A DNA stretch of 64,000 bases, taken from the NCBI RefSeq assembly GCF_900099965.1, contig NZ_FNDJ01000005.1, positions 397,615 through 461,614 on the forward strand, written 5' to 3'. Under the pieces are notes generated by a model. That model did no database searches. It was given only the letters and a program-made list of their open reading frames with translations, and was not told the origin of the DNA. The translations under genes and the position numbers were made by a program. Positions 43,403 to 53,334 of the stretch are shown here, in pieces (position 1 is the stretch's first letter; each line of letters begins with the position of its first letter). The stretch is from Nonomuraea jiangxiensis. Lineage in GTDB: Bacteria > Actinomycetota > Actinomycetes > Streptosporangiales > Streptosporangiaceae.

Positions 43403-45034
43403 TCAGCCGGTGGCGAGATCGCGGCGGCGCAGGCCGTACAGGCCGAGGGCCGTCAGGATCGCGGCGAGGGCGGTGAGCACCACCGTGGCCACCGGGGTGA
43501 ACGTGCCCAGCGGGGTCCAGGGCAGGTGGGACAGCGCCGAGGTGTTCGGCACCCAGTCCGGCAGGCCCGCGTAGGTGCCCAGGACCGTCACGAACCCGCA
43601 GTACGCGAGCGCCGCCCAGGCCAGGCCGAGCAGCCGCGGGGCCAGGCCCAGCAGCGCGGCGGGGACGGCGAGCAGCACCAGCACCTCAGGGGCCCGGATC
43701 AGGCACGCCCGGGTGACCTCCCCCACGTACGCGGGATCGCCCGTCGACACGGCGGCCCCGACACCGAGCCCGGCTCCGTAAACCGCGAGCAGCACCACCA
43801 CGGCGAGAACCGTGACCAGCAGCGACGCCCCGAACCACGTCACCCGGCCGGTCGGCCCTGCCAGCACGGGCCCGCTACGGCCGCGCACCTCCTCCGTCCG
43901 GAGCCGGAGGACCGACAGGACCGCGAAGACGGCGGTGTAGAGGGAGCCGGTGAACACCATGAGGCCGATCCAGGCCCGCCCGAGGTCCGCCCCGGCGGAG
44001 AAGATGGGCAGATCGGTGGTCAGCATGCCACCGGTCATGGCCCCCAGGATCAGGCCGACGGCCAGGAACGCGGCCGCCCACCAGCCGATGGCCGCCTGCT
44101 GCAGTCGCAGCGCGAGCGCGAACGGCGAGCGCACCCATGGGGCCGCCGAGGCCCGGCCGGGACGCGGGGCCACCAGGGAGGCGCCGAGGTCCCTGCGCTC
44201 CGCCAGCGCGTACGCGGCCGCCACCAGCAGCCCGGCGGCCAGCACCGGAAGACCGAGTGGCCACCAGCGCTCGTCGGCCAGTACCCGGGTCTGCTGCGAC
44301 CAGCCGAGCGGAGACAGCCAGAACAGCGGGCCGCCCTCTGGGCTCTGCAGCGCTCCCGCCCCGCGCAGGATCCACGCCACGGCGAGCGCCACGCCCGCGA
44401 GCCCGGCCGCCCCTCTGGAGTGCTCGGTGACCTGGGCGGTGACCGCGGTGAGCGCGCCGAACACCAGCCCGGCCGCGGCGAGGGAGGCGCCGAACAGCAG
44501 CGCGCCCCCGATGGGGAAACCCACCGCGATCGCCGCGGCGGCGCTGCAGAGCGCGAGGGCGGCGTTGCCGATCAGCGCGAGGACCAGCGCCGCGGTGAGC
44601 TGGGCGTGCCGGCCCACGGCGGCCGCCCGGACGAGCTCGGCCCGGCCGGTCTGCTCCTCCGCCCGGGTGTGCCGGGTGACGAGCAGGATGGTCATCAGCG
44701 CGGCTGCCAGCAGGAACTCGACCCAGTAGGCGAGGAGGAAATACTGCTGCGAGGTGCCGGCCGGGTCGCCGAAGACGGGTCCGGCCAGCACCTTCATGAA
44801 CGAGCCCTGGATCATCAGGGTGGCCTCCAACCTGGCCTCCGGCGTCGGGGCGACGACGGTGGTGGCCGCGCCGTAGAAGCGCGGGATGAGGGCCGTGATG
44901 GCGAGCACCCAGAGCGGCAGCTTGATCCGGTCGCGGCGCAGCGCCAGCCGGATCATGGCGCCGGTGCCGGTCAGCCGGCCGCCCGCCGCCCGCGATCCGG
45001 TACGGCCGCGCGTCCGGGAGACCGTGACGGTCAT
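43403..45034 (-). CDS. ABC exporter permease, 12-segment duplicated type
   Basis: 543 residues with about 12 hydrophobic segments in two halves (each begins near a charged [18 protein letters not shown] or [20 protein letters not shown]). This duplicated form is the actinomycete polyketide/multidrug exporter permease type. Its ATG overlaps the stop of the ATPase gene (45031-45034), so the two proteins should be made together. The substrate is unknown. Confidence 0.88.
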   Translation of the reverse strand: MTVTVSRTRGRTGSRAAGGRLTGTGAMIRLALRRDRIKLPLWVLAITALIPRFYGAATTVVAPTPEARLEATLMIQGSFMKVLAGPVFGDPAGTSQQYFLLAYWVEFLLAAALMTILLVTRHTRAEEQTGRAELVRAAAVGRHAQLTAALVLALIGNAALALCSAAAAIAVGFPIGGALLFGASLAAAGLVFGALTAVTAQVTEHSRGAAGLAGVALAVAWILRGAGALQSPEGGPLFWLSPLGWSQQTRVLADERWWPLGLPVLAAGLLVAAAYALAERRDLGASLVAPRPGRASAAPWVRSPFALALRLQQAAIGWWAAAFLAVGLILGAMTGGMLTTDLPIFSAGADLGRAWIGLMVFTGSLYTAVFAVLSVLRLRTEEVRGRSGPVLAGPTGRVTWFGASLLVTVLAVVVLLAVYGAGLGVGAAVSTGDPAYVGEVTRACLIRAPEVLVLLAVPAALLGLAPRLLGLAWAALAYCGFVTVLGTYAGLPDWVPNTSALSHLPWTPLGTFTPVATVVLTALAAILTALGLYGLRRRDLATG

Positions 45035-45924
45035 GCCGCCGCCCCGTTCCCGTAGTGCCGGAGCATGAGCTCCTCAAGCGTCGGCGGGTGGCTGACCAGC
45101 GAGCGGACGCCGAACTGGGCCAGGTGCCTGACGGCGGTGTCCAGGTGCTGGGCGTCCACGCTGAACCGTACGGTCCCGTCCGCGGTCGTCGGCCGATGCA
45201 CGCCCGGCAGCCCGTCGAGGCCGGTGACCGGGCGGGCGGTGCTCGCCTCGATCGTCGTCCTGGTCAGGTGCCGCAGCTCCGCCAGCGTCCCGGACTCCAC
45301 GGCCTTCCCGTCCCGGATGATGGTGATCCGGTCGGCGAGCCTCTCGACCTGGGCGAGGATGTGGCTGGACAGCAGGATGGTGTGGCCGGCGGCCTTGGCC
45401 TCGGCGACGACCCGCTGGAACACCGCCTCCATCAGCGGGTCCAGGCCGCTCGTGGGCTCGTCCAGGATGAGCAGCTCCACGTCGGCGGACAGGGCGGCGA
45501 CGAGGGCGACCTTCTGGCGGTTGCCCTTGGAGTAGGTGCGTGCCTTCTTCCGCGGGTCGAGCTCGAACCGCTCGATCAGCGCCTGCCTGCGCTTGGGGTC
45601 GAGCCCGCCGCGCAGCCGGCCGAGCAGGTCGATGGCCTCGCCGCCGGTGAGGTTGGGCCACAGCTCCACGTCTCCCGGCACGTACGCCAGCCGCCGGTGC
45701 AACGTGACGGCATCGGCCCACGGGTCGCCGCCGAGCAGCCGGGCGCTGCCGGAGGTGGCCCGGATGAGGCCCAGCAGGACGCGGATGGTGGTGCTCTTTC
45801 CCGCGCCGTTCGGGCCGAGAAAGCCGTGCACCTCCCCGGCGGCCACGGTCAGGTCGAGCCCGTCGAGTGCCCGGGTCCGCCCGTAGGTCTTGACGAGCCC
45901 GGAAACGGCGATGGCAGGGGTCAT
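45031..45924 (-). CDS. ABC exporter ATPase
   Basis: 297 residues. Walker [15 protein letters not shown], signature [15 protein letters not shown], Walker [27 protein letters not shown], then a C-terminal regulatory domain ending in [13 protein letters not shown] 45924 with GGAGAAACC upstream is chosen over in-frame ATGs farther up. It lies 35 bp after the SDR gene, so SDR, ATPase and permease are likely one operon. Confidence 0.92.
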   Translation of the reverse strand: MTPAIAVSGLVKTYGRTRALDGLDLTVAAGEVHGFLGPNGAGKSTTIRVLLGLIRATSGSARLLGGDPWADAVTLHRRLAYVPGDVELWPNLTGGEAIDLLGRLRGGLDPKRRQALIERFELDPRKKARTYSKGNRQKVALVAALSADVELLILDEPTSGLDPLMEAVFQRVVAEAKAAGHTILLSSHILAQVERLADRITIIRDGKAVESGTLAELRHLTRTTIEASTARPVTGLDGLPGVHRPTTADGTVRFSVDAQHLDTAVRHLAQFGVRSLVSHPPTLEELMLRHYGNGAAA

Positions 45925-45959
45925 GGGTTTCTCCGATGGCGGATCTGATGGGGTGCGGC

Positions 45960-46796
45960 TCATCGCCGCGTCGAGTCCGCGGGCCTGGTCACCGCCGCGT
46001 CGAACTCGCGGTCGGTGAGGGTTCTGTTGAGGTTGAGGAGCGCCTCGGCCTGCCAGCCCACGACGTAGCGGGTCTCCGGCCGGGCCGACTCGACGGCCTC
46101 CCGGATGGTGACCGCGACCACCTCGGGGTCCGAGGCCGGGCTGTCGCCGCCCAGGTGCGTCTCGGCCGCGTGTGCCATGGCCTCGGCCAGCCGCCGGTAG
46201 GCGCCGTTCCCGGAGATCTCCCGCAGTTGGCGCGCGGTTCCGGCCTCGAAGTCGGTTTTGATGATGCCGGGCTGGACGACGACGACGTCGATGCCGAAGG
46301 CGCCGGCCTCCATGCGCAGCGTGTCGGAGAAGGCCTCCAGGGCGTGCTTGGAGGCGTAGTACCAGGCGCCGAGCGGCAGGGCGATCTCGCCGCCGATCGA
46401 GGACACGTTGACGATCGTGCCGGAGCCCCGCGCCCGCATGTGCGGCAGGACGAGCTGCGCCAGCCGGGCCGGCGCGAACACGTTGACCTCGAACTCGTCC
46501 CGTGCCAGCGCCAAGGGCGTGTCCTCGACCGCGCCATGGAGCACGGCTCCCGCGTTGTTCACCAGGACGTCGATCCGCTCGTGCGCGTCCAGGACGGTAC
46601 GGACGGCCCGCCGGAGGTCTTCCTCCTCGGTCACGTCCATCGCGAGGGCGTGGCCTCCCGCCTCCTCGATCGCCGCCATCAGGTGCACCCGGCGCGCCGC
46701 GCCGTACACGATGTGGCCGCCACGCAGGAGTTCGAGCGCGGTGGCGTGGCCGATACCGGACGAGGCACCGGTGACGAGACATACCTTGGCCGTCAT
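45960..46796 (-). CDS. short-chain dehydrogenase/reductase
   Basis: 278 residues. [20 protein letters not shown] binds the cofactor, [11 protein letters not shown] is the NNAG motif, [10 protein letters not shown] has the Ser, and [13 protein letters not shown] has Tyr and Lys. It is first in an apparent operon with the ABC exporter and is divergent from the HTH-MarR regulator at 47059, its most likely controller. Confidence 0.88.
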   Translation of the reverse strand: MTAKVCLVTGASSGIGHATALELLRGGHIVYGAARRVHLMAAIEEAGGHALAMDVTEEEDLRRAVRTVLDAHERIDVLVNNAGAVLHGAVEDTPLALARDEFEVNVFAPARLAQLVLPHMRARGSGTIVNVSSIGGEIALPLGAWYYASKHALEAFSDTLRMEAGAFGIDVVVVQPGIIKTDFEAGTARQLREISGNGAYRRLAEAMAHAAETHLGGDSPASDPEVVAVTIREAVESARPETRYVVGWQAEALLNLNRTLTDREFDAAVTRPADSTRR

Positions 46797-47058
46797 GGCA
46801 GGGGTTCCTCAGGACTCGACGAATGGGCGGTGGGTCACCCGCCCCAGGCGGGAACGCCGATCGTTCACGCATGAGGAAACGCTACGGATGCGTTCGAGAA
46901 TTCAGCAAGCCGGAAAGGCCGTTTACGCAGGTCAGACGCTTTCAAGTGGCGCAATAGCGAGAACCAGAAATGCAACAACGGGCTACCGGGGTGTCGCACC
47001 CAAGCACCTCCCGTACGCATACTTGGGCCGAGGTGACGACGAAGTGCCGGGAGGGCGC
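46797..47058. promoter_or_regulatory. divergent intergenic region between SDR-exporter operon and its regulator
   Basis: 262 bp with lower GC than the flanking genes and several short inverted repeats, e.g. GGGTG-TCG-CACCC near 46990 and CCCAAG paired with CTTGGG 18 bp apart near 47010-47035. It should hold both divergent promoters. No gene is seen in it. Confidence 0.5.
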
Positions 47059-47769
47059 ATGCCGGGAGGCCACCTGACGTACGAGGATCGCCGGAAGATC
47101 GCCGAAGGGCTGGCGGAAGGGCTCAGCTACGCGGAGATCGCCCGTCGTCTGGGGCGGCCGAGATCCACCGTCGGCCGCGAGATCGCCAGGAACGGCGGCC
47201 CGCACGCCTACCGCGCTGCCCGGGCGCAGCAGGCGACCGGGTGGCGCGCCCGGCGCCGGATCCCGCCGCCGAGCTCACCGGAGACCGCGGAGGCCGACGC
47301 GCGTGACCCCCAGGCGGTGCGGGAGCTGGAGCAGAAGCTCTCGGCGATGCTGACCGAGGCGGGCGGGGTGCCGGCCATCGCGGGCAAGGTGCTGGCCTGC
47401 CTGCTCACCAGCGACTCCGGCCACCGGACCGTGGCCGACCTGGTCGAACGGCTGCAGGTCAGCCCCGCGTCGATCTCCAAGGGCGTCGGCTGGCTCGACC
47501 GCGTCAACCTCGTCCGGCGCGAGCGGGAAGACCGGCGCGAGCGCTATTTCATCGACGAGGACGTCTGGTATCGGGCGTGGGTGATCAACAGCCGCGCGAT
47601 GGCGAAGTGGGCCGACACGACGCAGGAAGGCGTCGAGATCCTCGGCGCGAACACCCCGGCCAGCGCCCGGCTCCGGGCCGCCAGCCAGTTCTTCCGGCTC
47701 CTCGGCCGCGACATGGCCCAGGCGGCCGAGCACTACCGGCAGATCGCCTCCGGACCTCCATCGGACTGA
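47059..47769 (+). CDS. regulator with IS30-type HTH_38 fused to a GbsR/MarR winged helix
   Basis: 236 residues. Residues about 4-50 are an HTH_38 domain of the type found at the N-terminus of IS30 transposases (HLTYEDRRKIAEGLAEGLSY, then ARRLGRPRSTVGREI). Residues about 85-225 are a GbsR/MarR-like winged helix (VLACLLTSDSGHRTVADLVE, then LQVSPASISKGVGWLDRVNL). There is no transposase catalytic domain. ATG 47059 has GGGAGG upstream. It probably regulates the divergent SDR-exporter operon. Confidence 0.83.
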   Translation: MPGGHLTYEDRRKIAEGLAEGLSYAEIARRLGRPRSTVGREIARNGGPHAYRAARAQQATGWRARRRIPPPSSPETAEADARDPQAVRELEQKLSAMLTEAGGVPAIAGKVLACLLTSDSGHRTVADLVERLQVSPASISKGVGWLDRVNLVRREREDRRERYFIDEDVWYRAWVINSRAMAKWADTTQEGVEILGANTPASARLRAASQFFRLLGRDMAQAAEHYRQIASGPPSD

Positions 47770-47772
47770 AAC

Positions 47773-47850
47773 GACCGCCACCTCCCCGGCCCCGCCACCT
47801 CCTCAGCCCCGCCACCTCCTCAGCCCCGCCAACTCCCCGACCCCGCCACC
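47773..47850. repeat. 17-bp tandem repeat, 4-5 copies, directly after a stop codon
   Basis: Units start at 47773, 47790, 47807 and 47824; the core is CCCCGCCACCTCCTCAG. The array begins 3 bp after the stop of the 47059 gene. The rest of the 210-bp gap to the glycosyltransferase holds no gene. Confidence 0.85.
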
Positions 47851-47979
47851 GTCGAGTGCGGCGGCGGGCGGCTCGACGCGGGCTCCCCGCCGGGTCGTAC
47901 CGGTAGTGATGCGGGCACTCCAGGTAACCTAGGGTTCCAGGATGCGTCGGGTGTCCGGATGCGGGGGGAAGGAGCCGGC

Positions 47980-49155
47980 GTGCGGGTGCTTTGTACCGTG
48001 ACGGGGTCGATGTCACACGCCAGGGCCATGTTGCCGCTGGTGTCGGCGCTGGCGGAGGCCGGGCACGAGGTGCTGGTCGCGGCGCCGCGGCGGCCCGCGT
48101 CCATGCTGTCCACCGCGCCGGTGACTGTCGCCCCGGTCATGGGCGATCCCGCCGACCACACGCCCGTCACGCCGTGCCCGATCGACGAGCTGTGGTTCCA
48201 GATCTTCATGGGGCCGCTGCTGCTGGCGGACTTCGCGGCGCTGATGCCGCTCGCCCGGGAGTTCCGGCCCGACCTGATCGTGCGCGACGGCGGCGAGCTG
48301 GCGGGGCGGCTGGTGTCCGAGTCGCTCGGCGTGCCGCTCGTGGTCGCGCCCTCGGGCGCCGCCAACCACATCAACCCGGTCACCCTGCTGCCCGTGCTCA
48401 ACGAGCGCCGCGCCCAGCTCGGGCTGCCCCGGGCCACGGAGCCGTACGCCGTCAACGGGTTCGGCCGGCTCGACTGCATGCCGCCGGAATACTCCTTCGA
48501 CGCCTACCCGGCCAAGCGCACGCTCCTCTACCGGCAGCCCGCCGTCGTGGACCCGTCGGAGTCGGACCTGGACGGCTGGGCGGCCGACCTGCGCACCGGC
48601 CGGCCGCTGGTGCTGGCCTCCGTCGGCACCGTGCTGCCCCGGCTGACCCTGCTGCGGCCCGACGGCGCCACGCCGGACCGGCTCTTCCAGACCGCGGAGC
48701 TGCTCGACGCCATCGTCACCGGGTTGTCGCGGCTGGACTGCCACGCGCTCGTCGCCACCGGCGGCCTCCCGGTGCGGGAGCCGCCGCCCGGCAGTGGGGT
48801 CCGCGTCGTGGACCGGTTCCCGCAACCCACGTTGCTGCCGTACGCGCGGCTGTTCGTCACGCACGGCGGCTACAACAGCGTGCGGGAGGCGGTGGCGGCC
48901 GGCGTCCCCATGGCGGTGCTGCCGCGCTTCGGCGACCAGCCGCGCAACGCCGACCGGATCCGGCGGCTCGGCCTGGGCGACCGCCTGCCCGGCGACGACC
49001 CCGCCACCATCGCGGCCACGTGCGGCCTCCTGCTCCACGACTCCCGTACGATCGCGCAGGCCCTCAACGCCCGGCAGCGCATGCTCGCCCTGCCCCCGGT
49101 CGAGACGATCGTGGCCGACCTCGAACAGGCCGCCCGCTGCGGCCCCGACTCCTGA
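47980..49155 (+). CDS. GT1-type UDP-glycosyltransferase (macrolide glycosyltransferase-like)
   Basis: 391 residues, GT-B fold. The N-terminus [20 protein letters not shown] and the acceptor half are followed by the donor motif ([20 protein letters not shown] then [13 protein letters not shown]). These enzymes move sugars to small molecules such as macrolides or other aglycones. The GTG at 47980 has GGAAGGAG five nt upstream; an earlier ATG at 47959 is less well placed. No biosynthetic cluster adjoins it, so detoxification by glycosylation is as likely as biosynthesis. Confidence 0.88.
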   Translation: MRVLCTVTGSMSHARAMLPLVSALAEAGHEVLVAAPRRPASMLSTAPVTVAPVMGDPADHTPVTPCPIDELWFQIFMGPLLLADFAALMPLAREFRPDLIVRDGGELAGRLVSESLGVPLVVAPSGAANHINPVTLLPVLNERRAQLGLPRATEPYAVNGFGRLDCMPPEYSFDAYPAKRTLLYRQPAVVDPSESDLDGWAADLRTGRPLVLASVGTVLPRLTLLRPDGATPDRLFQTAELLDAIVTGLSRLDCHALVATGGLPVREPPPGSGVRVVDRFPQPTLLPYARLFVTHGGYNSVREAVAAGVPMAVLPRFGDQPRNADRIRRLGLGDRLPGDDPATIAATCGLLLHDSRTIAQALNARQRMLALPPVETIVADLEQAARCGPDS

Positions 49156-49293
49156 CGGTTTCGTCATGGCGGATGGCAGGTGGGGCGTCGGCCGGCCCGG
49201 CTGTGGACGAGACGTAAGGATTCGGTGAGAAATCTCGCTTGTTACGGCCCCTACGGTGATCATGAATCCCTGCACGCTTTCAAGGAACCGTCG

Positions 49294-49812
49294 ATGCGCC
49301 GATCCCTCCGCGGTGCCATGTCCATGGCCATGGCCACGACCCTGATCGTGTCCACGTCGCTGCCCCCGCTCACCTGGCCGCCCCGCGTCGCTCCGTTTCT
49401 GACCAAGTTCTGGATGGCCGCGTACGCCCGGACACGACGCCCTTCACCGGAGGCGTCCCCGTGCCCTGCCGTTCCGACCGGCCTCCCCGAGCCGGAACAC
49501 CGCCGCCGCGAACTGGTCCACGGCCCGTCGTACGGCTGGATCCACCACGACAACGGCATCACACAGGTGGAGCTCTCGCTGTACCGCATCACGACCGGCC
49601 GGCCGTGCCTAGGGCGCCAGCCCGAGGTGACCTGGGTGGTCGACTGGAGGGCGAACCTGACGGACGAGGCGTTCGCCCCGATCACCGGTGACGGCCGGCC
49701 CGTGACGGAGGACGCGGTGCGATCGGGCACCTGGGATGTCCTGGCGTGCACGCTGCTGCGCAACGAGTTCGCCTTTCACGCGCAGCGATACGGGCGCACC
49801 GGAGCCGCATGA
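49294..49812 (+). CDS. hypothetical exported protein
   Basis: 172 residues. The N-terminus RRSLRGAMSMAMATTLIVST resembles a signal peptide. The mature part (ELVHGPSYGWIHHDNGITQV, then QPEVTWVVDWRANLTDEAFA) has no motif I recognise; two cysteines could form a disulphide. AAGGAA lies upstream of ATG 49294. The codon use is like the neighbours, so I take it as a real gene. Confidence 0.55.
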   Translation: MRRSLRGAMSMAMATTLIVSTSLPPLTWPPRVAPFLTKFWMAAYARTRRPSPEASPCPAVPTGLPEPEHRRRELVHGPSYGWIHHDNGITQVELSLYRITTGRPCLGRQPEVTWVVDWRANLTDEAFAPITGDGRPVTEDAVRSGTWDVLACTLLRNEFAFHAQRYGRTGAA

Positions 49813-49863
49813 ATCCGCCCCTTCCACACCGTCGTCGTACACGGGAGTGGCGGCCCGCCGCGG

Positions 49864-50592
49864 TCAGCGCGGGTGAGCGCCGCCGTCCACACCCATCACC
49901 TGGCTGGTGACGAACCCGTTGCCGAGTACGGCCATCGCCAGGTCGGCCACCTCCTCGGGACGCCCGTACCGCCCCACGGGCAGGTTGTCCGGGGAGGCCG
50001 TGGCGGGGAGCATGCCGGTGTCCTCGATCAGCGCGGGCGCCAGGGCGTTCACGGTCACGCCACGCCGGGCCACCCGCGCGGCCAGGTAGTGGACCAGGCC
50101 GTGCAGCCCCGCCTTGGAGGCCGCGTAGTGCGGCCCGACGATGCCGCCGGTGAACCCCGCGACCGACGACATGAACAGCACCCGCCCGAACCCCCGCTCG
50201 ACCATCCCCGGCAGCGCCCGCTGGGCCAGCAGGAACGGCGCCCGCAGGTTGACGGCCATCGTCCGCTCCCACGTCGCGGCGTCCACGTCGGTGTAGTCGA
50301 GCTGGACGGCGTGTCCCGCGTTGGCGATCAGCAGGTCGACCGGGCCGAGCGCCTCGGCCGTGGCGCCCAGCAGGGCCATCGGCACCTGGGGATCGGCCAG
50401 GTCGCCCGGGAACGCGGCCGCGTCCACCCCCGCCGCCCGCGACTCCGCCACCAGTTCGTCGGCCTGGCGGGCGCGGGAGCCGTACGCGAAGGCCGTGCGC
50501 ACGCCGGCGGCGATGAGCCGGCGCCCGAGCGCCCGCCCGATGCCGCCGGACGCGCCGGTCAGCAGGGCCACGCGGCCGTCGAGATCGGTCAT
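49864..50592 (-). CDS. short-chain dehydrogenase/reductase (3-oxoacyl-ACP reductase-like)
   Basis: 242 residues. LLTGASGGIGRALGRRLIAA binds the cofactor, LLIANAGHAVQLD is the NAG motif, MSSVAGFTGG has the Ser, YAASKAGLHGLVHY has Tyr and Lys, and FVTSQVMGVDGGAHP is the FabG-like end. ATG 50592 has TTGGGGAC upstream; the longer frame above it lacks SDR similarity. Confidence 0.88.
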   Translation of the reverse strand: MTDLDGRVALLTGASGGIGRALGRRLIAAGVRTAFAYGSRARQADELVAESRAAGVDAAAFPGDLADPQVPMALLGATAEALGPVDLLIANAGHAVQLDYTDVDAATWERTMAVNLRAPFLLAQRALPGMVERGFGRVLFMSSVAGFTGGIVGPHYAASKAGLHGLVHYLAARVARRGVTVNALAPALIEDTGMLPATASPDNLPVGRYGRPEEVADLAMAVLGNGFVTSQVMGVDGGAHPR

Positions 50593-50750
50593 GTCCCCAA
50601 TCTTCCACGCGACGGCGCGAAACCCCGGCACCCGCGCCCGGTGTCCCCGAGCGTGTCATCCCAGCTCCCGCGCCGGGCCCCGACAGGCCCGACTCCCCCT
50701 GTGCGCCCGTCCGTAACTCGTGGTCCACCTGAGCGGTCTACGGTGCGCGC

Positions 50751-51845
50751 ATGACAATCCGAAGGATCTTAGCCAGTGTGCTGGCCGGTGTGGTCGCCGG
50801 CGGTACGGTCGCCTTTGTGCTGACCCAGACGCCTCCCGCCACGGCCGACCGCCGCGGCCAGGAGCCCCTCGTGATCGGCCACCGGGGCGCCAGCGCGCAC
50901 CGGCCCGAGCACACCCTCCTGTCGTACGAGACGGCCATCGCGATGGGCGCCGACTACATCGAGCCCGACCTCGTCTCCACCAAGGACCACGTGCTGGTGG
51001 CCCGGCACGAGAACGAGATCTCCGGCACCACCGACGTGGCCGACCACCCCGAGTTCGCCCCCCGCCGCACCACCAAGACCGTGGACGGCCGCCCTGTCAC
51101 CGGCTGGTTCACCGAAGACTTCACGCTGGCCGAGCTCAAGACGCTGCGGGCCAAGGAACGCGTGCCCGACCTGCGGCCCGACAACACGGCCTTCGACGGG
51201 CTGCCGGAGATCCCGACGTTCGAGGAGGTCGTCAAGCTGGCCCTGCGGCACGGCGTCGGCGTCTACCCCGAGACCAAGCACCCGACCTACTTCGACTCCA
51301 TCGGCCTGTCGCTGGAGGAGCCGCTGCTGGACGTGCTGAACCGGAACCGCGTGCGCAAGGCGTACATCCAGTCCTTCGAGACCGCGAACCTGCGCGACCT
51401 GAGCCGCAGGACCCGGCTGCCGCTGGTCCAGCTCATCACGTTCGGCGGCGCGCCGTACGACTGGATCGCCGCCGGGAGCACCCGGACCTATGACGACATG
51501 GTGACGCCCGAGGGGCTGCGCGAGGTGGCCCGTTACGCGAGCGGCATCGGCGTGGACACCCGGCGTGTGGTGCCCCAGGACGCCTCCGGCCGGACCACGC
51601 AGCCCACGACGCTGGTCGCCGACGCCCACCGCAGGCAGCTCGACGTGCACGTCTGGACGGTACGCAACGAGAACTCCCAGCTCCCCGCCGACTACCGGCT
51701 GGGCAACCCGGCGAGCCCGGTCTACCCGCGGGCGACCGGTGACGTGATGGGCTGGGTGTCGCGGCTCATCGAGCTGGGCGTCGACGGCGTGTTCTGCGAC
51801 GACCCCTCCATGGGCCGGGCCGTGGTGGCCCGCCGCTCGCTCTGA
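50751..51845 (+). CDS. secreted glycerophosphodiester phosphodiesterase (GlpQ-like)
   Basis: 364 residues. A signal peptide (RRILASVLAGVVAGGTVAFV) precedes a GDPD domain: VIGHRGASAHRPEHTLLSY holds the catalytic His and Arg, GADYIEPDLVSTKDHVLVA the metal Glu and Asp, ARHENEI the second His. It releases glycerol-3-phosphate from glycerophosphodiesters outside the cell. ATG 50751 lies 6 nt after TACGGT, so the start is probably leaderless. Confidence 0.92.
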   Translation: MTIRRILASVLAGVVAGGTVAFVLTQTPPATADRRGQEPLVIGHRGASAHRPEHTLLSYETAIAMGADYIEPDLVSTKDHVLVARHENEISGTTDVADHPEFAPRRTTKTVDGRPVTGWFTEDFTLAELKTLRAKERVPDLRPDNTAFDGLPEIPTFEEVVKLALRHGVGVYPETKHPTYFDSIGLSLEEPLLDVLNRNRVRKAYIQSFETANLRDLSRRTRLPLVQLITFGGAPYDWIAAGSTRTYDDMVTPEGLREVARYASGIGVDTRRVVPQDASGRTTQPTTLVADAHRRQLDVHVWTVRNENSQLPADYRLGNPASPVYPRATGDVMGWVSRLIELGVDGVFCDDPSMGRAVVARRSL

Positions 51846-51889
51846 GCCGGTACGCGTCGCGGCGCCGGCCCCCTGGGTACGCTGAATCG

Positions 51890-53293
51890 GTGACCACCGA
51901 CCAGCACGGCCTGGCGATGACCGGGGCCGGCGCCGCCGCCGCACAGCACTACGACCGGGCGATCGACGAGCTGCTGCACTTCAGGGTGGAGGTCGCCACC
52001 GAGACGAAGGCGGCGCTCGCCGAGTCGCCCGGTTTCCCGATGGCCAACGTCCTGTCGGCGTACCTGGGGTTGCTGACCACCGAGGCGGACGACGCCCGCA
52101 AGGCGCGGGCGCGGTTCGGCGCGTTCCGCCGCGGGACCGACGAGCACGCGCTGCTGCCCCGCGAGCGGGCGCACGTGGCGGCCGTCCAGGCCCTGCTCGA
52201 CGGCGACTTCCTGACCTGCGGGGCGCTGCTCGGCGAGATCACCGTGGAGCATCCGCGTGACGCGCTGGCGCTGGCCGTCGGGCACCAGATCGACTTCTTC
52301 ACCGGCGACGCGCGCTCGCTGCGCGACCGGATCGGCGGCGCGCTGACCGCCTGGCGCGAGGACGACCGGCACTTCGGCCACCTGCTCGGCATGTACGCCT
52401 TCGGCCTGGAGGAGGCCGGGCACTACGACAGGTCGGAGGAGGTCGGGCTGCGGGCCGTGGAGCTGAACCCGCGTGACGTGTGGGGCATCCACGCGGTGGT
52501 GCACACCTACGAGATGCAGGGCCGCTTCGGCGACGGCCTGCGCTACCTCGACGCGCGGACGCGGGACTGGTCGACGGGCACGTTCTTCAACATCCACAAC
52601 TGGTGGCACTACGGCCTCTATGCCCTGGAGTCCGGCGACGTGCCGCGGGCGCTGGCGATCTACGACTCGGTGCTGGCGGGCGGGGAGTCCAGCATGGAGC
52701 TGCTCGACGCCGCCGCCCTGCTCTGGCGGCTCCACCTGGAGGGCTCCGACCAGCACGAACGCTGGCTCGGCCTGGCCGAGGCGTGGCCGCCGCTGGTGGC
52801 CGAGCCGTTCTACGCGTTCAACGACATGCACGCGGTCATGTCGTACGTGGGCGCGGGGCGGATCGGGGACGCGGAGAAGCTGGTGGCCGCGCGGGAGGCG
52901 TACGTGCTGGAGCCGCGTCCGGGGGTGACGAACCTGGACATGACGCTCCACGTGGGCCTGCCGGTGTGCCGTGCCGTCGTGGCCTTCGGCCGGGGCGACT
53001 ACGCGTCGGTGGTGGATCTGCTCTATCCGATCAGGCACCGGATCAACGAGTTCGGCGGCAGCCACGCGCAGCGGGACGCCGTCCAGCGGACCCTCCTGGA
53101 GGCGGTCCTGCGGGCGGGGCGGCGGGACCTGGCCAGGACGCTGGTGAGCGAGCGGATCAACGTACGGCCGTGCAGCCCGTACAACTGGCTCAAGCAGGCG
53201 GCCCTGGCCGACCTGCTCGGCGAGCGCGGCGCGGCGGCCGCGGCCCGGGTCCGCGCGGACGAGCTGGCCCGGGACGGCGGCCGGACCCCGTAG
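51890..53293 (+). CDS. TPR protein similar to TTC38
   Basis: 467 residues of paired helices. LLGMYAFGLEEAGHYDRSEE and NPRDVWGIHAVVHTYEMQGR, then NIHNWWHYGLYALESGDVPR, match the TTC38-like family conserved from bacteria to animals. The invariant HNWWH and HAVVHTYEMQG suggest a specific pocket, but no activity is known. GTG 51890 lies 6 nt after TACGCT, a leaderless arrangement. Confidence 0.82.
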   Translation: MTTDQHGLAMTGAGAAAAQHYDRAIDELLHFRVEVATETKAALAESPGFPMANVLSAYLGLLTTEADDARKARARFGAFRRGTDEHALLPRERAHVAAVQALLDGDFLTCGALLGEITVEHPRDALALAVGHQIDFFTGDARSLRDRIGGALTAWREDDRHFGHLLGMYAFGLEEAGHYDRSEEVGLRAVELNPRDVWGIHAVVHTYEMQGRFGDGLRYLDARTRDWSTGTFFNIHNWWHYGLYALESGDVPRALAIYDSVLAGGESSMELLDAAALLWRLHLEGSDQHERWLGLAEAWPPLVAEPFYAFNDMHAVMSYVGAGRIGDAEKLVAAREAYVLEPRPGVTNLDMTLHVGLPVCRAVVAFGRGDYASVVDLLYPIRHRINEFGGSHAQRDAVQRTLLEAVLRAGRRDLARTLVSERINVRPCSPYNWLKQAALADLLGERGAAAAARVRADELARDGGRTP

Positions 53294-53317
53294 CCGAGGA
53301 TATCGCGATCCTCTGTA

Positions 53318-53333
53318 CCTACTAGTATGTAGG
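53318..53333 (+). promoter_or_regulatory. TetR operator over the -10 box
   Basis: CCTAC-TAGTAT-GTAGG is an inverted repeat directly upstream of the TetR gene. Its centre TAGTAT is also the -10 box, 6 nt from the ATG at 53335, so TetR binding would shut off its own leaderless promoter. Confidence 0.8.
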
Positions 53334-53334
53334 C

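Noticed and set aside
47059..47769. IS30 transposase
   Set aside because: Only the HTH_38 part is present; there is no DDE domain and no terminal inverted repeats.
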